From the NCBI GenBank assembly GCA_013001055.1, contig JABDNH010000007.1:62001-126000 (forward strand): a stretch of DNA of 64,000 bases. Direction: 5' to 3'. Below, piece after piece: positions 35,525 to 43,145 of the stretch. The notes beneath the pieces are model-generated. The model was not told the DNA's origin, did no database searches, and saw nothing but the letters and a program-made list of their open reading frames with translations. The position numbers were made by a program, and so were the translations under genes. This stretch comes from Sphingomonas sp. Its GTDB lineage: Bacteria; Pseudomonadota; Alphaproteobacteria; Sphingomonadales; Sphingomonadaceae. Within the stretch, counting starts at the first letter, position 1; every line of letters starts with the position of its first letter.

Positions 35525-35601
35525 GCGCCCGTAGCTCAGTTGGATAGAGCACGAGACTTCTAATCTTGAGGCCGCAGGTTCGACTCCTGCCGGGCGCACC
35601 A
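35525..35601 (+). tRNA. tRNA-Arg (anticodon UCU)
   Basis: The 77 bases fold as a standard tRNA. The acceptor arm pairs GCGCCCG (35525-35531) with CGGGCGC (35591-35597), and the discriminator base A is followed by an encoded CCA. The D arm contains AGCTCAGTTGGATAGAGC, the anticodon loop is CTTCTAA with anticodon TCT, and the T arm is GCAGGTTCGACTCCTGC. It decodes AGA arginine codons, which are rare in the genes of this window. tRNA genes are frequent integration sites, but I found no integrase or repeated 3' end nearby. Confidence 0.97.
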
Positions 35602-35979
35602 TATCCCCCGTGATAAGATGGCCCGTAGCGGCCATTGTGGGCTGCCTAGCCCCAATTCCCCGTGAAATCTTGATTTACAAATCGTTAACCGCTAGGAGCC
35701 TCCCGCTCGGTAATGCGCGGGAGTAGCTTTGCCGGGCTAGTTCTTTTCCAAGACGTTGCGTCAGATTCCCAACAGTGAAGGCTGTGCCGAAGCCGGCTTT
35801 GTCCAAGGGTTTCGGTGCGCCGCCCATAACACCGCCGTCTCAAATCGAGACGGAGCGTTCAGGGGGTCTGGCAGAAGCAGCGTATCTGCTTATTCAGGCC
35901 CCAAGCTTGAACGGCTGTTTCAAGTGTCTCGTACAAACCGAATCTTGATACGAGGATTATGCATGGAGGCTACGGATAA
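35602..35979. other. Intergenic leader between tRNA-Arg and the P-loop/ABC/barrel operon
   Basis: This 378-nt stretch has no gene I can support. Two small hairpins follow the tRNA (ATGGCC-CGTAGC-GGCCAT at 35618-35635, and GGGCT-GCCT-AGCCC just after) without a T-tract. A larger hairpin lies at 35691-35727. The sequence TTTACAAATCGTTAAC (around 35674) is one mismatch from a CtrA site (TTAA-N7-TTAA). GGAGG at 35965-35969 serves the ATG at 35980. A 75-codon frame through the second half uses rare codons and was rejected as a gene. Confidence 0.5.
35691..35727 (+). promoter_or_regulatory. Leader hairpin upstream of the P-loop/ABC/barrel operon
   Basis: CTCCCGC (35700-35706) pairs exactly with GCGGGAG (35717-35723) around a ten-base loop. 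Beyond a five-base bulge, GCTA (35691-35694) pairs with TAGC (35724-35727). The hairpin is about 250 nt before the first start codon and has no following T-run, so it is not a standard terminator. It may be an mRNA leader element. Confidence 0.35.
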
Positions 35980-37233
35980 ATGACGGACTTTTCCGAAGCT
36001 TCAATGCGCTTCGACGCGAATACCCAAGCGCCGCAACCACCAAAGCCTAAATGGCGGCCCAGCCGCAAGCGCACTTGCATCAAGCTTAGTGCCTGCGATC
36101 TTGAGCGCACCAAGCGCGCTTTCACCACGAGGCGCGTGCCGCTGGACGCGATGGCTACGCTGATCAACGGCCCGATCCGTCCGCGTACTGGCGATCTCGT
36201 TCTCGCGCGGGTAGAGCGTATCCGTTACCAACGCCGGATCGAATTGACCAATGGCCGCAAGGCGTCGCTCAATGTCGGCGATACCATCATCGTTGCCTAT
36301 GGCGACCGCTATGCGACGGACCAGTTCGAAGCCGAAGTGCCCAACGACCTTGGTCCCACCAACCTGGTAGCCACCGGCGGTGTTGCCGGCGCTGTCCTGA
36401 GCAAGAGTCGCAGCATCAAGCCTGCGACCGAAATCATGCCGCTCGGCCTGGTGGGTGACGCCGAGGGACGCCCACTCAATCTCCATCAATTCCGGGTGAC
36501 CATCGATCGTCCTTATGACGATAATGTTCGCCCGCGCGTCGTCTGCGTTCTGGGAACGTCCATGAACAGCGGAAAGACGACGACCAATCACAGCATCGTG
36601 CTCGGTCTGAGCAGGGCTGGCTATCGCGTCGGCGTGGCCAAGGTCACCGGTACAGGATCGGGCGGCGATTTCTGGCAGATGCTGGACGCAGGCGCGGCCT
36701 TCAACATCGATTTCACCGATGCCGGCTATTCGGCCACCTACAAACTAACAGTGCGCGATCTCGAAGCCATCGCGATGCAACTGGTCGGGTATCTGAGCCA
36801 GCAAAATCTCGATGTGATCCTGCTCGAGGTTGCCGATGGTCTTTATCAGCAACAGAATCTCGAACTGCTGGCCACCGAGACATTTCAATCCATCGTCGAT
36901 GCGGTGTTCTTCGCAGGGGGCGATGCCATGGGTGCCGCGCTGGGTGTCAACCGCGCCCAAATGTCCGGTTATCAGGTGATCGGGTTGTCGGGAAAACTGA
37001 CCGCATCGGAATTGCTCATTCGCGAAGCCGAAGCGATGACCCCGGTGCCCGTTTTCCGCAAGGAGGAACTTAGCAATCCCGAGAGCATCGGAGCGATCCT
37101 TTCCCTCCCGCCGGCGACATCCGATTCCAATCAGCCTTGTGGAGCCACTGAGCGCCATTGCGTAGGCATGTGCGAGCCGCTCCAGGCCGAGGACGAGTCT
37201 TCCTGGGCGCGATTTGCGAGCGGTACGGATTGA
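35980..37233 (+). CDS. P-loop NTPase, BioD/DUF1611-like, of a three-gene envelope operon
   Basis: The 417-residue protein has a basic N-terminus, a beta-rich domain (about residues 65-160; TGDLVLARVERIRYQ, ASLNVGDTIIVAYGDRYATD) and a C-terminal P-loop domain. The Walker A GTSMNSGKTT is at residues 192-201, spaced like the GTDTxVGKT loop of dethiobiotin synthetase. Further motifs are GYRVGVAKVTGTGSGGDF, NLDVILLEVADGLYQ and VFFAGGDAMGAALG. This fits the SIMIBI class and recalls DUF1611 proteins. It lacks a signal peptide. GGAGG lies ten bases before the ATG, and the stop overlaps the ABC exporter start (TGATG). The function is not known to me. Confidence 0.85.
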   Translation: MTDFSEASMRFDANTQAPQPPKPKWRPSRKRTCIKLSACDLERTKRAFTTRRVPLDAMATLINGPIRPRTGDLVLARVERIRYQRRIELTNGRKASLNVGDTIIVAYGDRYATDQFEAEVPNDLGPTNLVATGGVAGAVLSKSRSIKPATEIMPLGLVGDAEGRPLNLHQFRVTIDRPYDDNVRPRVVCVLGTSMNSGKTTTNHSIVLGLSRAGYRVGVAKVTGTGSGGDFWQMLDAGAAFNIDFTDAGYSATYKLTVRDLEAIAMQLVGYLSQQNLDVILLEVADGLYQQQNLELLATETFQSIVDAVFFAGGDAMGAALGVNRAQMSGYQVIGLSGKLTASELLIREAEAMTPVPVFRKEELSNPESIGAILSLPPATSDSNQPCGATERHCVGMCEPLQAEDESSWARFASGTD

Positions 37234-38954
37234 TGCAGGCGCGCCGCAAAATCGTCTATCGCAAGATGTTCCGAAAGGCCGACATCGCGACACTGACAGC
37301 GATCGGCATCGGCTATGCGACGACAGTGGTCCTGATGCTGGTGCTGCTACGCGAATTCATCCTGGCGCTGACGGGCGATGCCGGCTCGCAGCTGGAACCG
37401 ATGACGATTGCCGCGTTGCTTGGTGTGACGGCGATTGCGCATGCCGCGTTACGCATGCTGGAATTCGCCGTGCCCGAGCATATCGGATTTCGCATCGTCA
37501 AAAATATGCGCCACCATATCTACCAGCACATGGCGCAGATGATGCCCCACCAGATCCGCCACCGTTCGCGCGGTAGCCTGATCTTGCGGCTGACGGGCGA
37601 TCTGACGATGCTGAGGACCTGGCTCAGCCGCGGTATCGCGCGCGGGCTGATTGCCGGACTGTCGCTGGTAGCGACGCTGGCCGTGCTTGCACGCTTTAGC
37701 TGGCCCATCGCCTTATCGATCGTCTTTGCGCTGATAGTGGGCGCCATTGCGTCAGCCTGGGCCGGACGACGACTGGCCAAATATACCACGCGCGTGCGGC
37801 GGCGCCGTTCGACGCTGACCAGCAATATCGACGAACAGGTCCATGCCCTGGCCTCGGTCCAGCTATTCAACCGTCTCGACGGCGAGCGCAATCGGCTTGA
37901 ACGCCAGAACGAGAGCCTGACGAGCGCCCTGATGCAGGAAGCCTGGTGGCGTGCCGCGCTTCGCGGCCTGTCGGCAGCAACGAGCTGGTCGGCGCTGGTG
38001 GTGGCGCTCATGACGGGCTTCATCTTGTTACGCCACGGGCTTACTGATCTTGGTACGATCGTGGCGGCGCTCATCGCGACCCGGCTCATGCAGGGCTATG
38101 TGACAACTTTATCGTTAAGCCACGACTATTGGCGCCGTGCGGAAATCTCGCGCACCAAGTTGGAAGACTTCTTCAACAGCCGTTCGCGCCGAACGGTCGG
38201 CGATGGCGGCGACAAGCTGGTCCATAATCGTGCCCGCATCATATTCGAAAACGTGTGCGTCGATGGTGCGCTGGACGGGTTTACTGCAACGGTCGCGGCG
38301 GGAAGGCATGTCGTCATCATCGGCCCTGACTCGAGCAGTCGCCAGGCAGTGCTCGACTGTGTGACCAAGATGATCGAAGTTGATAGCGGCAAGGTCACGA
38401 TCGGCCAACAGGACCTGGCCGACTGCAGCGCCGAAAGCATCTGGCGCAAGGTCGGCGTCATCAGCCCCGACTTGCCGCTGATGCGCGGGACATTGCGGCG
38501 CAACCTTAGCTATCGTGATCGCAAGGTCGACGACGAGGAATTGCTGCGTCTGCTTGGCGAGGTGGGGCTCCTCGATTTCGTCGACAACCTGCCTGACGGG
38601 CTTGATCACTGGTTGACCGAAGGCGGCTCCAACCTGCCTCCCGACATCCGCCAGCTGGTCCGGGTGGTGCGCGGCATGGCCGGGAACCCGCCGATACTCC
38701 TGGTCGAACGGCTCGGAACCGCGCTCGATGAAGGCCAGAAAGCGGCAGTACAGAATGCACTGGGCAATTTCGCGGCGACGATCATCTCTGTCAGCGACGA
38801 TCCTTCCGACATCTGCTGGGCGGACGAAGTCTGGACCATTGTCGATGGCCAGCTTCTGCGCGCCGAAAGCAAGGACGAACATGACCTCCGGGTCCGGCTC
38901 CCCCGGATCGCTCGGGCCGGCGAGGTCGAATGGATTTATGGGACGGGACGGTGA
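37233..38954 (+). CDS. ABC exporter-type protein with degenerate (probably inactive) ATPase domain
   Basis: The 573-residue protein has an ABC exporter membrane domain (about residues 1-310, six hydrophobic segments) fused to a nucleotide-binding domain in which every motif is altered. The Walker A position reads GPDSSSRQA (364-372), without the GK(S/T). The Q-loop reads GVISPDL, the signature LSGGQ is LPPDI, Walker B ends LLVER where LLLDE is expected, and the switch histidine is replaced in SVSDDPSD. The domain's overall length and the TALD after Walker B are kept, so it is a conserved pseudo-ATPase rather than random decay. It is coupled by TGATG to both neighbours, and the upstream one has an intact P-loop. 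Confidence 0.88.
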   Translation: MQARRKIVYRKMFRKADIATLTAIGIGYATTVVLMLVLLREFILALTGDAGSQLEPMTIAALLGVTAIAHAALRMLEFAVPEHIGFRIVKNMRHHIYQHMAQMMPHQIRHRSRGSLILRLTGDLTMLRTWLSRGIARGLIAGLSLVATLAVLARFSWPIALSIVFALIVGAIASAWAGRRLAKYTTRVRRRRSTLTSNIDEQVHALASVQLFNRLDGERNRLERQNESLTSALMQEAWWRAALRGLSAATSWSALVVALMTGFILLRHGLTDLGTIVAALIATRLMQGYVTTLSLSHDYWRRAEISRTKLEDFFNSRSRRTVGDGGDKLVHNRARIIFENVCVDGALDGFTATVAAGRHVVIIGPDSSSRQAVLDCVTKMIEVDSGKVTIGQQDLADCSAESIWRKVGVISPDLPLMRGTLRRNLSYRDRKVDDEELLRLLGEVGLLDFVDNLPDGLDHWLTEGGSNLPPDIRQLVRVVRGMAGNPPILLVERLGTALDEGQKAAVQNALGNFAATIISVSDDPSDICWADEVWTIVDGQLLRAESKDEHDLRVRLPRIARAGEVEWIYGTGR

Positions 38955-39892
38955 TGGGACAAACCGAATCTGTGATGGAGAAACTCGTGGTTAAAAAGTT
39001 CATCGCCCGGGCGGGGGCGATCGCGGTATGCGCCGCTCTGCTGCCCGGTATCGCGCACGCTCGTGACCGCGAGCGTATCACCGTAGACGTGTTCGCCTTG
39101 CTCAACGAGGCAAGCGGCGAAACCTCCGACGGCTTTGAGGATCAGGATGCCTCGGGCTTTATCATCGGCGGCGACACCGAATTTGAAATTCGTCGTGACG
39201 ATCATCGCTTCCGGCTCGGCGCGGGATCAACCTATTATGCCTATTCAGAAGAAGATCGCGACGATCGGCACAACAATGCCGTGTGGCTGACCTACTCGAC
39301 CCCATTGTCGGGTCGTCTGTCCGTATGGGTCCAGGGCAAGCACGACACCAACATGAGCGCTCTTGAAGCGCGCGAGACACGCCAGGACCGGATCCGTTCG
39401 CAACTTATCTGGCAGGAAGGCGATAACCGCATTCGTGCGCGTGCGGGTTATCGCTGGCGCGAATATATCAGCGACGATACCGACGGCGATGGCCTCGAAT
39501 TGGGCGCCGATTATCGTCGCCGCTTCGATAACGGCATGTCGAGCTACACCTATGTCCGATGGGATGAAATCGAGGCCGATGTGCTGCGCCGCTCTTACGA
39601 GCGCTGGACCTTGGGCACCGATCTCACGGTCCCTGTCAGCGATCGGATCGATATCATCCCCTCGCTGCGCTACCGGACATGGAGCTACCCCAGCCGGCTG
39701 GTCGATGGCCTTGAACTTCGCGAAGACAGCAGTCTTAACCCGCGGATTTCCGTCGTCTACGATCTGGGGGACGATTGGGAAGTCCTGGGACGCGCTGGCG
39801 TGATCTGGCGGCGCTCCAACGACGATCGGTTCGACGAGACCATTACGCGACTCTCGATCGGCGTTTCCAAAAGGCTTCGCTGGGATCTTTAG
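38954..39892 (+). CDS. Putative outer-membrane beta-barrel protein
   Basis: The ATG at 38954 sits in the ABC gene stop (TGATG) and gives 312 residues. The N-terminus carries a signal peptide (KKFIARAGAIAVCAALLPG, then IAHAR). The rest is a series of alternating amphipathic strands separated by acidic turns, for example FRLGAGSTYYAYSEED, NNAVWLTYSTPLSGRLSVWVQ, RARAGYRWREYISDDTDGD and WEVLGRAGVIWRRSNDDR. It ends in a C-terminal aromatic/leucine strand (GVSKRLRWDL), as expected of a barrel. An upstream ATG at 38930 and a downstream one at 38975 are alternatives. It may be the outer-membrane part of an export or assembly system with the two preceding genes. Confidence 0.8.
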   Translation: MGQTESVMEKLVVKKFIARAGAIAVCAALLPGIAHARDRERITVDVFALLNEASGETSDGFEDQDASGFIIGGDTEFEIRRDDHRFRLGAGSTYYAYSEEDRDDRHNNAVWLTYSTPLSGRLSVWVQGKHDTNMSALEARETRQDRIRSQLIWQEGDNRIRARAGYRWREYISDDTDGDGLELGADYRRRFDNGMSSYTYVRWDEIEADVLRRSYERWTLGTDLTVPVSDRIDIIPSLRYRTWSYPSRLVDGLELREDSSLNPRISVVYDLGDDWEVLGRAGVIWRRSNDDRFDETITRLSIGVSKRLRWDL

Positions 39893-41304
39893 GGGATAAG
39901 TTTCCCGGGATTCATCAGGCCGTCGGGATCGAACGCGGCCTTGATGCTTCGAAGGAACGCAAGACGGGCTGGTTCGCCAAGGCGGGCCAGCTCGTCCCTT
40001 TTCATCTGGCCGATGCCGTGTTCCGCACTGATCGAACCGCCATGCGCGGTGACGAGATCGTGGACGCGCCGTTCGATCGCGGGGGCTTCCTGCTCGCGCC
40101 AGTCATCGTTGCCGCGCTTCATGGCGCGCACATGAAGGTGGATATTTCCATCGCCCAAATGCCCGAAGCCTGACACCATCACGCCAGGCCATTGCGCCTC
40201 GACGACTTGCTTCACCTCCTCGAGGAAGGCCGGCATGGCGTCGACAGGCACCGAGACATCGTGCTGTGTGGCAACACCATAATAGGCTTTCTCGGCGTCG
40301 GACAGGCTATCGCGGATACGCCACAACGCTTCCGACTGTGCATCGCTGGCGGCGATAGTGGCATCGGCTATGCGCCCGGCCTCCAGATCCTGCCCAAGCA
40401 GGCGCTCGAGCAACGCGCTGGGCGCTTCGGCATCCGCATCCTCCTGCGTCGCCTCTATCAAAGCATACCAGGGCTGCTCGCCACCGAGTGGAGAAGCCGT
40501 ATCGAGATGATCCATGGCAGCCACCAGGCTGTCGTGCGGCAGGATTTCAAAGCCCTCGATGCGGTCCGTCACCGCTTCGAGCCGGTAAAGCAGGTCGAGC
40601 GCAGCGCGCGGACTGGCCAGCCCCACGAAAGCGGTGCCGCGCTGGACGATCGCAGGTGCCAGCTGCAGCCGCGCTGCCGTTACGATCCCGAGCGTCCCTT
40701 CGGCCCCGATCAGCATCTGGTCGATACTCGGCCCGCGATTATCTTTCTTGAGCCCAGCTAGACCGTCATGGACCGAGCCATCGGGCAGCACGGCTTCGAG
40801 GCCCAAAATCAGCCCGCGCATGGTGCCAAACCTGAGAACCTGCGTACCGCCGGCGTTGGTGCTGACCAGGCCCCCGATCGTCGCGCTGCCTTTTGCGCCC
40901 AGCGTCAGCGGAAATCGCATCGCCTTTTGCGATGCTGCGTCATGCAGGTGTTGCAGGATGACGCCCGCCTCCACGATGGCCACCCGCGCGTCTGCATCAA
41001 TGCTGCGGATCGCGTTCATGCGGCGCATCGAGAAGATTACCGCATCGCCGTTCGCGCTCGGGGTCGCGCCGCCGACCATCGAGCTATTCCCACCTTGCGG
41101 AACCATCGCCACACCGGCCTTCGCGCAGGCCGACACCATCGCAGCGACCTCCTGCGTGTTGCCGGGTTCGAGCATCGCTGCCGCCCGCCCGGTCCAGCGC
41201 CCGCGCCAATCGGTCAGCCATGGCTCGATTATGGCCGCATCGGTCACCACCGCCCGCTCGCCAAAGTGGTCGCGTAGGGAGTCGATGAAAGCGGTCTTTC
41301 GCAT
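39889..41304 (-). CDS. FAD-binding D-2-hydroxyacid dehydrogenase (GlcD / D-2-hydroxyglutarate dehydrogenase family)
   Basis: The 471-residue flavoprotein has an FAD-binding_4 domain (MVPQGGNSSMVGGATP, GAKGSATIGGLVSTNAGG, LIGAEGTLGIVTAARL) and a C-terminal FAD-oxidase_C domain. GFGHLGDGNIHLHV and GSISAEHGIGQMKRDEL supply the metal-binding histidines and glutamate typical of D-lactate and D-2-hydroxyglutarate dehydrogenases, and NPGKL is at the end. It oxidises a D-2-hydroxyacid and passes electrons to ETF or quinone. D-2-hydroxyglutarate is plausible from family resemblance but not proven. The 3' end overlaps the beta-barrel gene by 4 nt. Confidence 0.93.
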   Translation of the reverse strand: MRKTAFIDSLRDHFGERAVVTDAAIIEPWLTDWRGRWTGRAAAMLEPGNTQEVAAMVSACAKAGVAMVPQGGNSSMVGGATPSANGDAVIFSMRRMNAIRSIDADARVAIVEAGVILQHLHDAASQKAMRFPLTLGAKGSATIGGLVSTNAGGTQVLRFGTMRGLILGLEAVLPDGSVHDGLAGLKKDNRGPSIDQMLIGAEGTLGIVTAARLQLAPAIVQRGTAFVGLASPRAALDLLYRLEAVTDRIEGFEILPHDSLVAAMDHLDTASPLGGEQPWYALIEATQEDADAEAPSALLERLLGQDLEAGRIADATIAASDAQSEALWRIRDSLSDAEKAYYGVATQHDVSVPVDAMPAFLEEVKQVVEAQWPGVMVSGFGHLGDGNIHLHVRAMKRGNDDWREQEAPAIERRVHDLVTAHGGSISAEHGIGQMKRDELARLGEPARLAFLRSIKAAFDPDGLMNPGKLIP

Positions 41305-41349
41305 GCCCCTCCCCTAGTCAGTCGCGGCCAAAAACGCCATGATGCGTGC

Positions 41350-41838
41350 ATGAGCGACATCATGATCATCCTTGCGCGGGCCATGAACGGCGCCATCGGC
41401 AAGGATAACGACTTGCCGTGGCATTTGCCGGCCGACCTCAAACGCTTCAAGAAGCTGACCATGGGCAGCACGCTGATCATGGGGCGCAAGACGTTCGATA
41501 GCCTTCCGGGCGTGCTGCCGGGACGCCGCCACATCGTGATGACGCGCGACAAAGGCTGGAACCGTGACGGCGTTGAAATTGCCCATTCGATGGACGAAGC
41601 TATAGCCTTGGCCGGTGACAATCGAATTTCGGTTATTGGCGGCGCGGCGATCTTCGAAATGTTCGAGCCGGTTGCCGACCGCATCGAGCTGACCGAAGTC
41701 CTTGCTGAGGTCGATGGCGACGTATTCATGCCGGACCTGCGCGGCAGCGAAAGTTGGCACGAGGTCGCGCATGAAGACCATCCACCCTCGGGGGACTTGC
41801 CCGGCTATCGCTATGTGACGCTGGAACGCGCCGACTAG
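41350..41838 (+). CDS. folA: Dihydrofolate reductase
   Basis: FolA reduces dihydrofolate to tetrahydrofolate with NADPH. The 162-residue length is usual. The N-terminal IILARAMNGAIGKDNDLPWHLPADLKRFKKL contains the Met20-loop region and the catalytic acidic residue (the aspartate of LPADLK). IMGRKTFDSLP and PGRRHIVMTR bind NADPH, and ISVIGGAAIFEMF is the conserved GG loop. No thymidylate synthase gene is adjacent. It is divergent from the hydroxyacid dehydrogenase (45 nt gap), and its 3' end overlaps the convergent SRPBCC gene by 4 nt. Confidence 0.96.
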   Translation: MSDIMIILARAMNGAIGKDNDLPWHLPADLKRFKKLTMGSTLIMGRKTFDSLPGVLPGRRHIVMTRDKGWNRDGVEIAHSMDEAIALAGDNRISVIGGAAIFEMFEPVADRIELTEVLAEVDGDVFMPDLRGSESWHEVAHEDHPPSGDLPGYRYVTLERAD

Positions 41839-42374
41839 GGGATATCGCGGCGACCGCCGGTGGCTGCACGCTGCCGCAGGCGCCTGACCTGCTCGCCCAG
41901 CACCATGTCGACCGGTCCCGCCCACTGCGTGGCATTGTTCTGCGGAAAGCCGGAAACCTGGTAATCGACCGTAAGCTTCGAACCAGCGCCCGCTTCCTCG
42001 ACTGTCCAAACCATCGTTCCGCTCGCACCCTGGAACACCAGCGGACCCAATCCGCCGGTCATGACCACCATTTCGCCCGGCATGACCTGCGCGATCTCCA
42101 TATGCTCCACCCACCCATCTTTTTCGGGCACGCGCTCGATGAAACTACCGCCGGGGCGAAGGTCCATGCGCATGTTCGCGCTATCGCCGGAATAGGTATG
42201 ATCGGGATGCCACCAAAGCGAGGGGTCGCCGAGCAATCGGTATGCATCTTCGGCCGAGCCGACGAGATTGACCTCGTGCCGCACATGAAAGGTGTTGGCC
42301 GACTGGCTGACGATCTCGGCACTCGCCGGACTTGCAGCGGCAAGGCCGGCTACAGCGAACAGAACAATGCGCAT
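41835..42374 (-). CDS. Exported SRPBCC (START-like) domain protein
   Basis: From ATG 42374 the 179-residue product has a signal peptide (MRIVLFAVAGLAAASPASA, then EIVSQ) and a SRPBCC fold: FHVRHEVNLVGSAEDAYRLLGD, DLRPGGSFIERVP, MVVMTGGLGPLVFQG and VDYQVSGFP. These are polyketide-cyclase or lipid-binding-like proteins with a deep hydrophobic pocket. Export to the periplasm is unusual for the superfamily in general. AGAGGA six bases upstream is a good ribosome binding site. A 14-bp dyad lies 32 nt before the start codon. The ligand is unknown. Confidence 0.85.
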   Translation of the reverse strand: MRIVLFAVAGLAAASPASAEIVSQSANTFHVRHEVNLVGSAEDAYRLLGDPSLWWHPDHTYSGDSANMRMDLRPGGSFIERVPEKDGWVEHMEIAQVMPGEMVVMTGGLGPLVFQGASGTMVWTVEEAGAGSKLTVDYQVSGFPQNNATQWAGPVDMVLGEQVRRLRQRAATGGRRDIP

Positions 42375-42406
42375 GATCAATCCTCTCGCTCGAACGATGA
42401 TTCAAC

Positions 42407-42420
42407 TACCGTGAACGGTA
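42407..42420. promoter_or_regulatory. Perfect 14-bp dyad upstream of the SRPBCC gene
   Basis: TACCGT and ACGGTA are exact inverted copies separated by two bases (TACCGTGAACGGTA). The dyad lies in the 101-nt gap between adk and the SRPBCC gene, 32 nt before the SRPBCC start codon, where an operator would be expected. No T-run follows on either strand, so it is not a terminator. The regulator is unknown. Confidence 0.4.
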
Positions 42421-42475
42421 ACTCGCGTCCAGCCGGCCTGCGAGAGCGGGCGCGCGGTTCAAAGGAAGCGAAGGC

Positions 42476-43117
42476 TTAGTTGTCGAGGATCGCGTCGATC
42501 GCAGCAGCGACTTCTTCGACGCTACCCATGCCGTCGACCCGGCGCACCAGCCCCCGCTCCTGATAAAAAGGCAGGATCGGCGCGGTCTTGGCGCGATATT
42601 CTTCCATCCGCTTGCGGACGGTCTCTTCGTTATCGTCGGGACGGCGCTTGAATTCGCTGCTGCCACATTTGTCGCATACGCCTGCTTTTTCAGGCGGGCG
42701 GAAATCCTCGTGATACATCTGGCCGCATTCGCCGCAGGTGAAACGACCCACGATCCGGCGCACTAGCGCGTCTTCATCGACGACCAGCTCGATGACATGC
42801 CCAAGATTGCGGCCACGTTCGGCCAACAGCACTTCCAGCGCCTCGGCCTGGTGCTGGGTACGCGGATAGCCATCGAAGATCGCGCCATTGGAAGCGTCCT
42901 CGAGATGCTCGCCGATCAGCGCCGACACGATGGCATCGGATACCAGCTCGCCGCGGTCCATCACATCGCGAACCTGCGCGCCCATCGGAGAATCGGCCTT
43001 GCGTGCTGCACGCAACATGTCGCCGGTCGACAGCTGGGTCATGCCGCGCGCATTTTCGAGCCGCTTGGCCTGGGTGCCCTTGCCGGCACCCGGCGGTCCA
43101 AGAAGGATAATATCCAC
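42476..43117 (-). CDS. adk: Adenylate kinase, zinc-LID type
   Basis: Adk interconverts AMP, ADP and ATP. The 213-residue protein has the P-loop GPPGAGKGT (residues 7-15), the AMP-binding STGDMLR and FDGYPRT, and a LID domain with four cysteines (128, 131, 148, 151) in TCGEC and VCDKC, the zinc-binding form. It is the last gene of the ribosomal supercluster and follows secY by 28 nt, an arrangement common in alphaproteobacteria. The usual downstream rpsM-rpsK-rpoA-rplQ genes are not here: an unrelated SRPBCC gene follows. Confidence 0.97.
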   Translation of the reverse strand: MDIILLGPPGAGKGTQAKRLENARGMTQLSTGDMLRAARKADSPMGAQVRDVMDRGELVSDAIVSALIGEHLEDASNGAIFDGYPRTQHQAEALEVLLAERGRNLGHVIELVVDEDALVRRIVGRFTCGECGQMYHEDFRPPEKAGVCDKCGSSEFKRRPDDNEETVRKRMEEYRAKTAPILPFYQERGLVRRVDGMGSVEEVAAAIDAILDN

Positions 43118-43145
43118 GCTTTGCTTTCCCCTGCCCTGCTTGGCG

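Noticed and set aside
35525-35601. tRNA-Arg as the border of an integrated island
   Set aside because: I saw no integrase gene and no second copy of the tRNA 3' end downstream within the window, so integration is not supported.
35756-35983. 75-codon frame (TTG start) whose stop overlaps the P-loop gene start by ATGA
   Set aside because: It uses codons rare in the neighbours (AGA, CGA, ATA), has no ribosome binding site and no recognisable structure; the overlap may be chance. Kept only as part of the leader.
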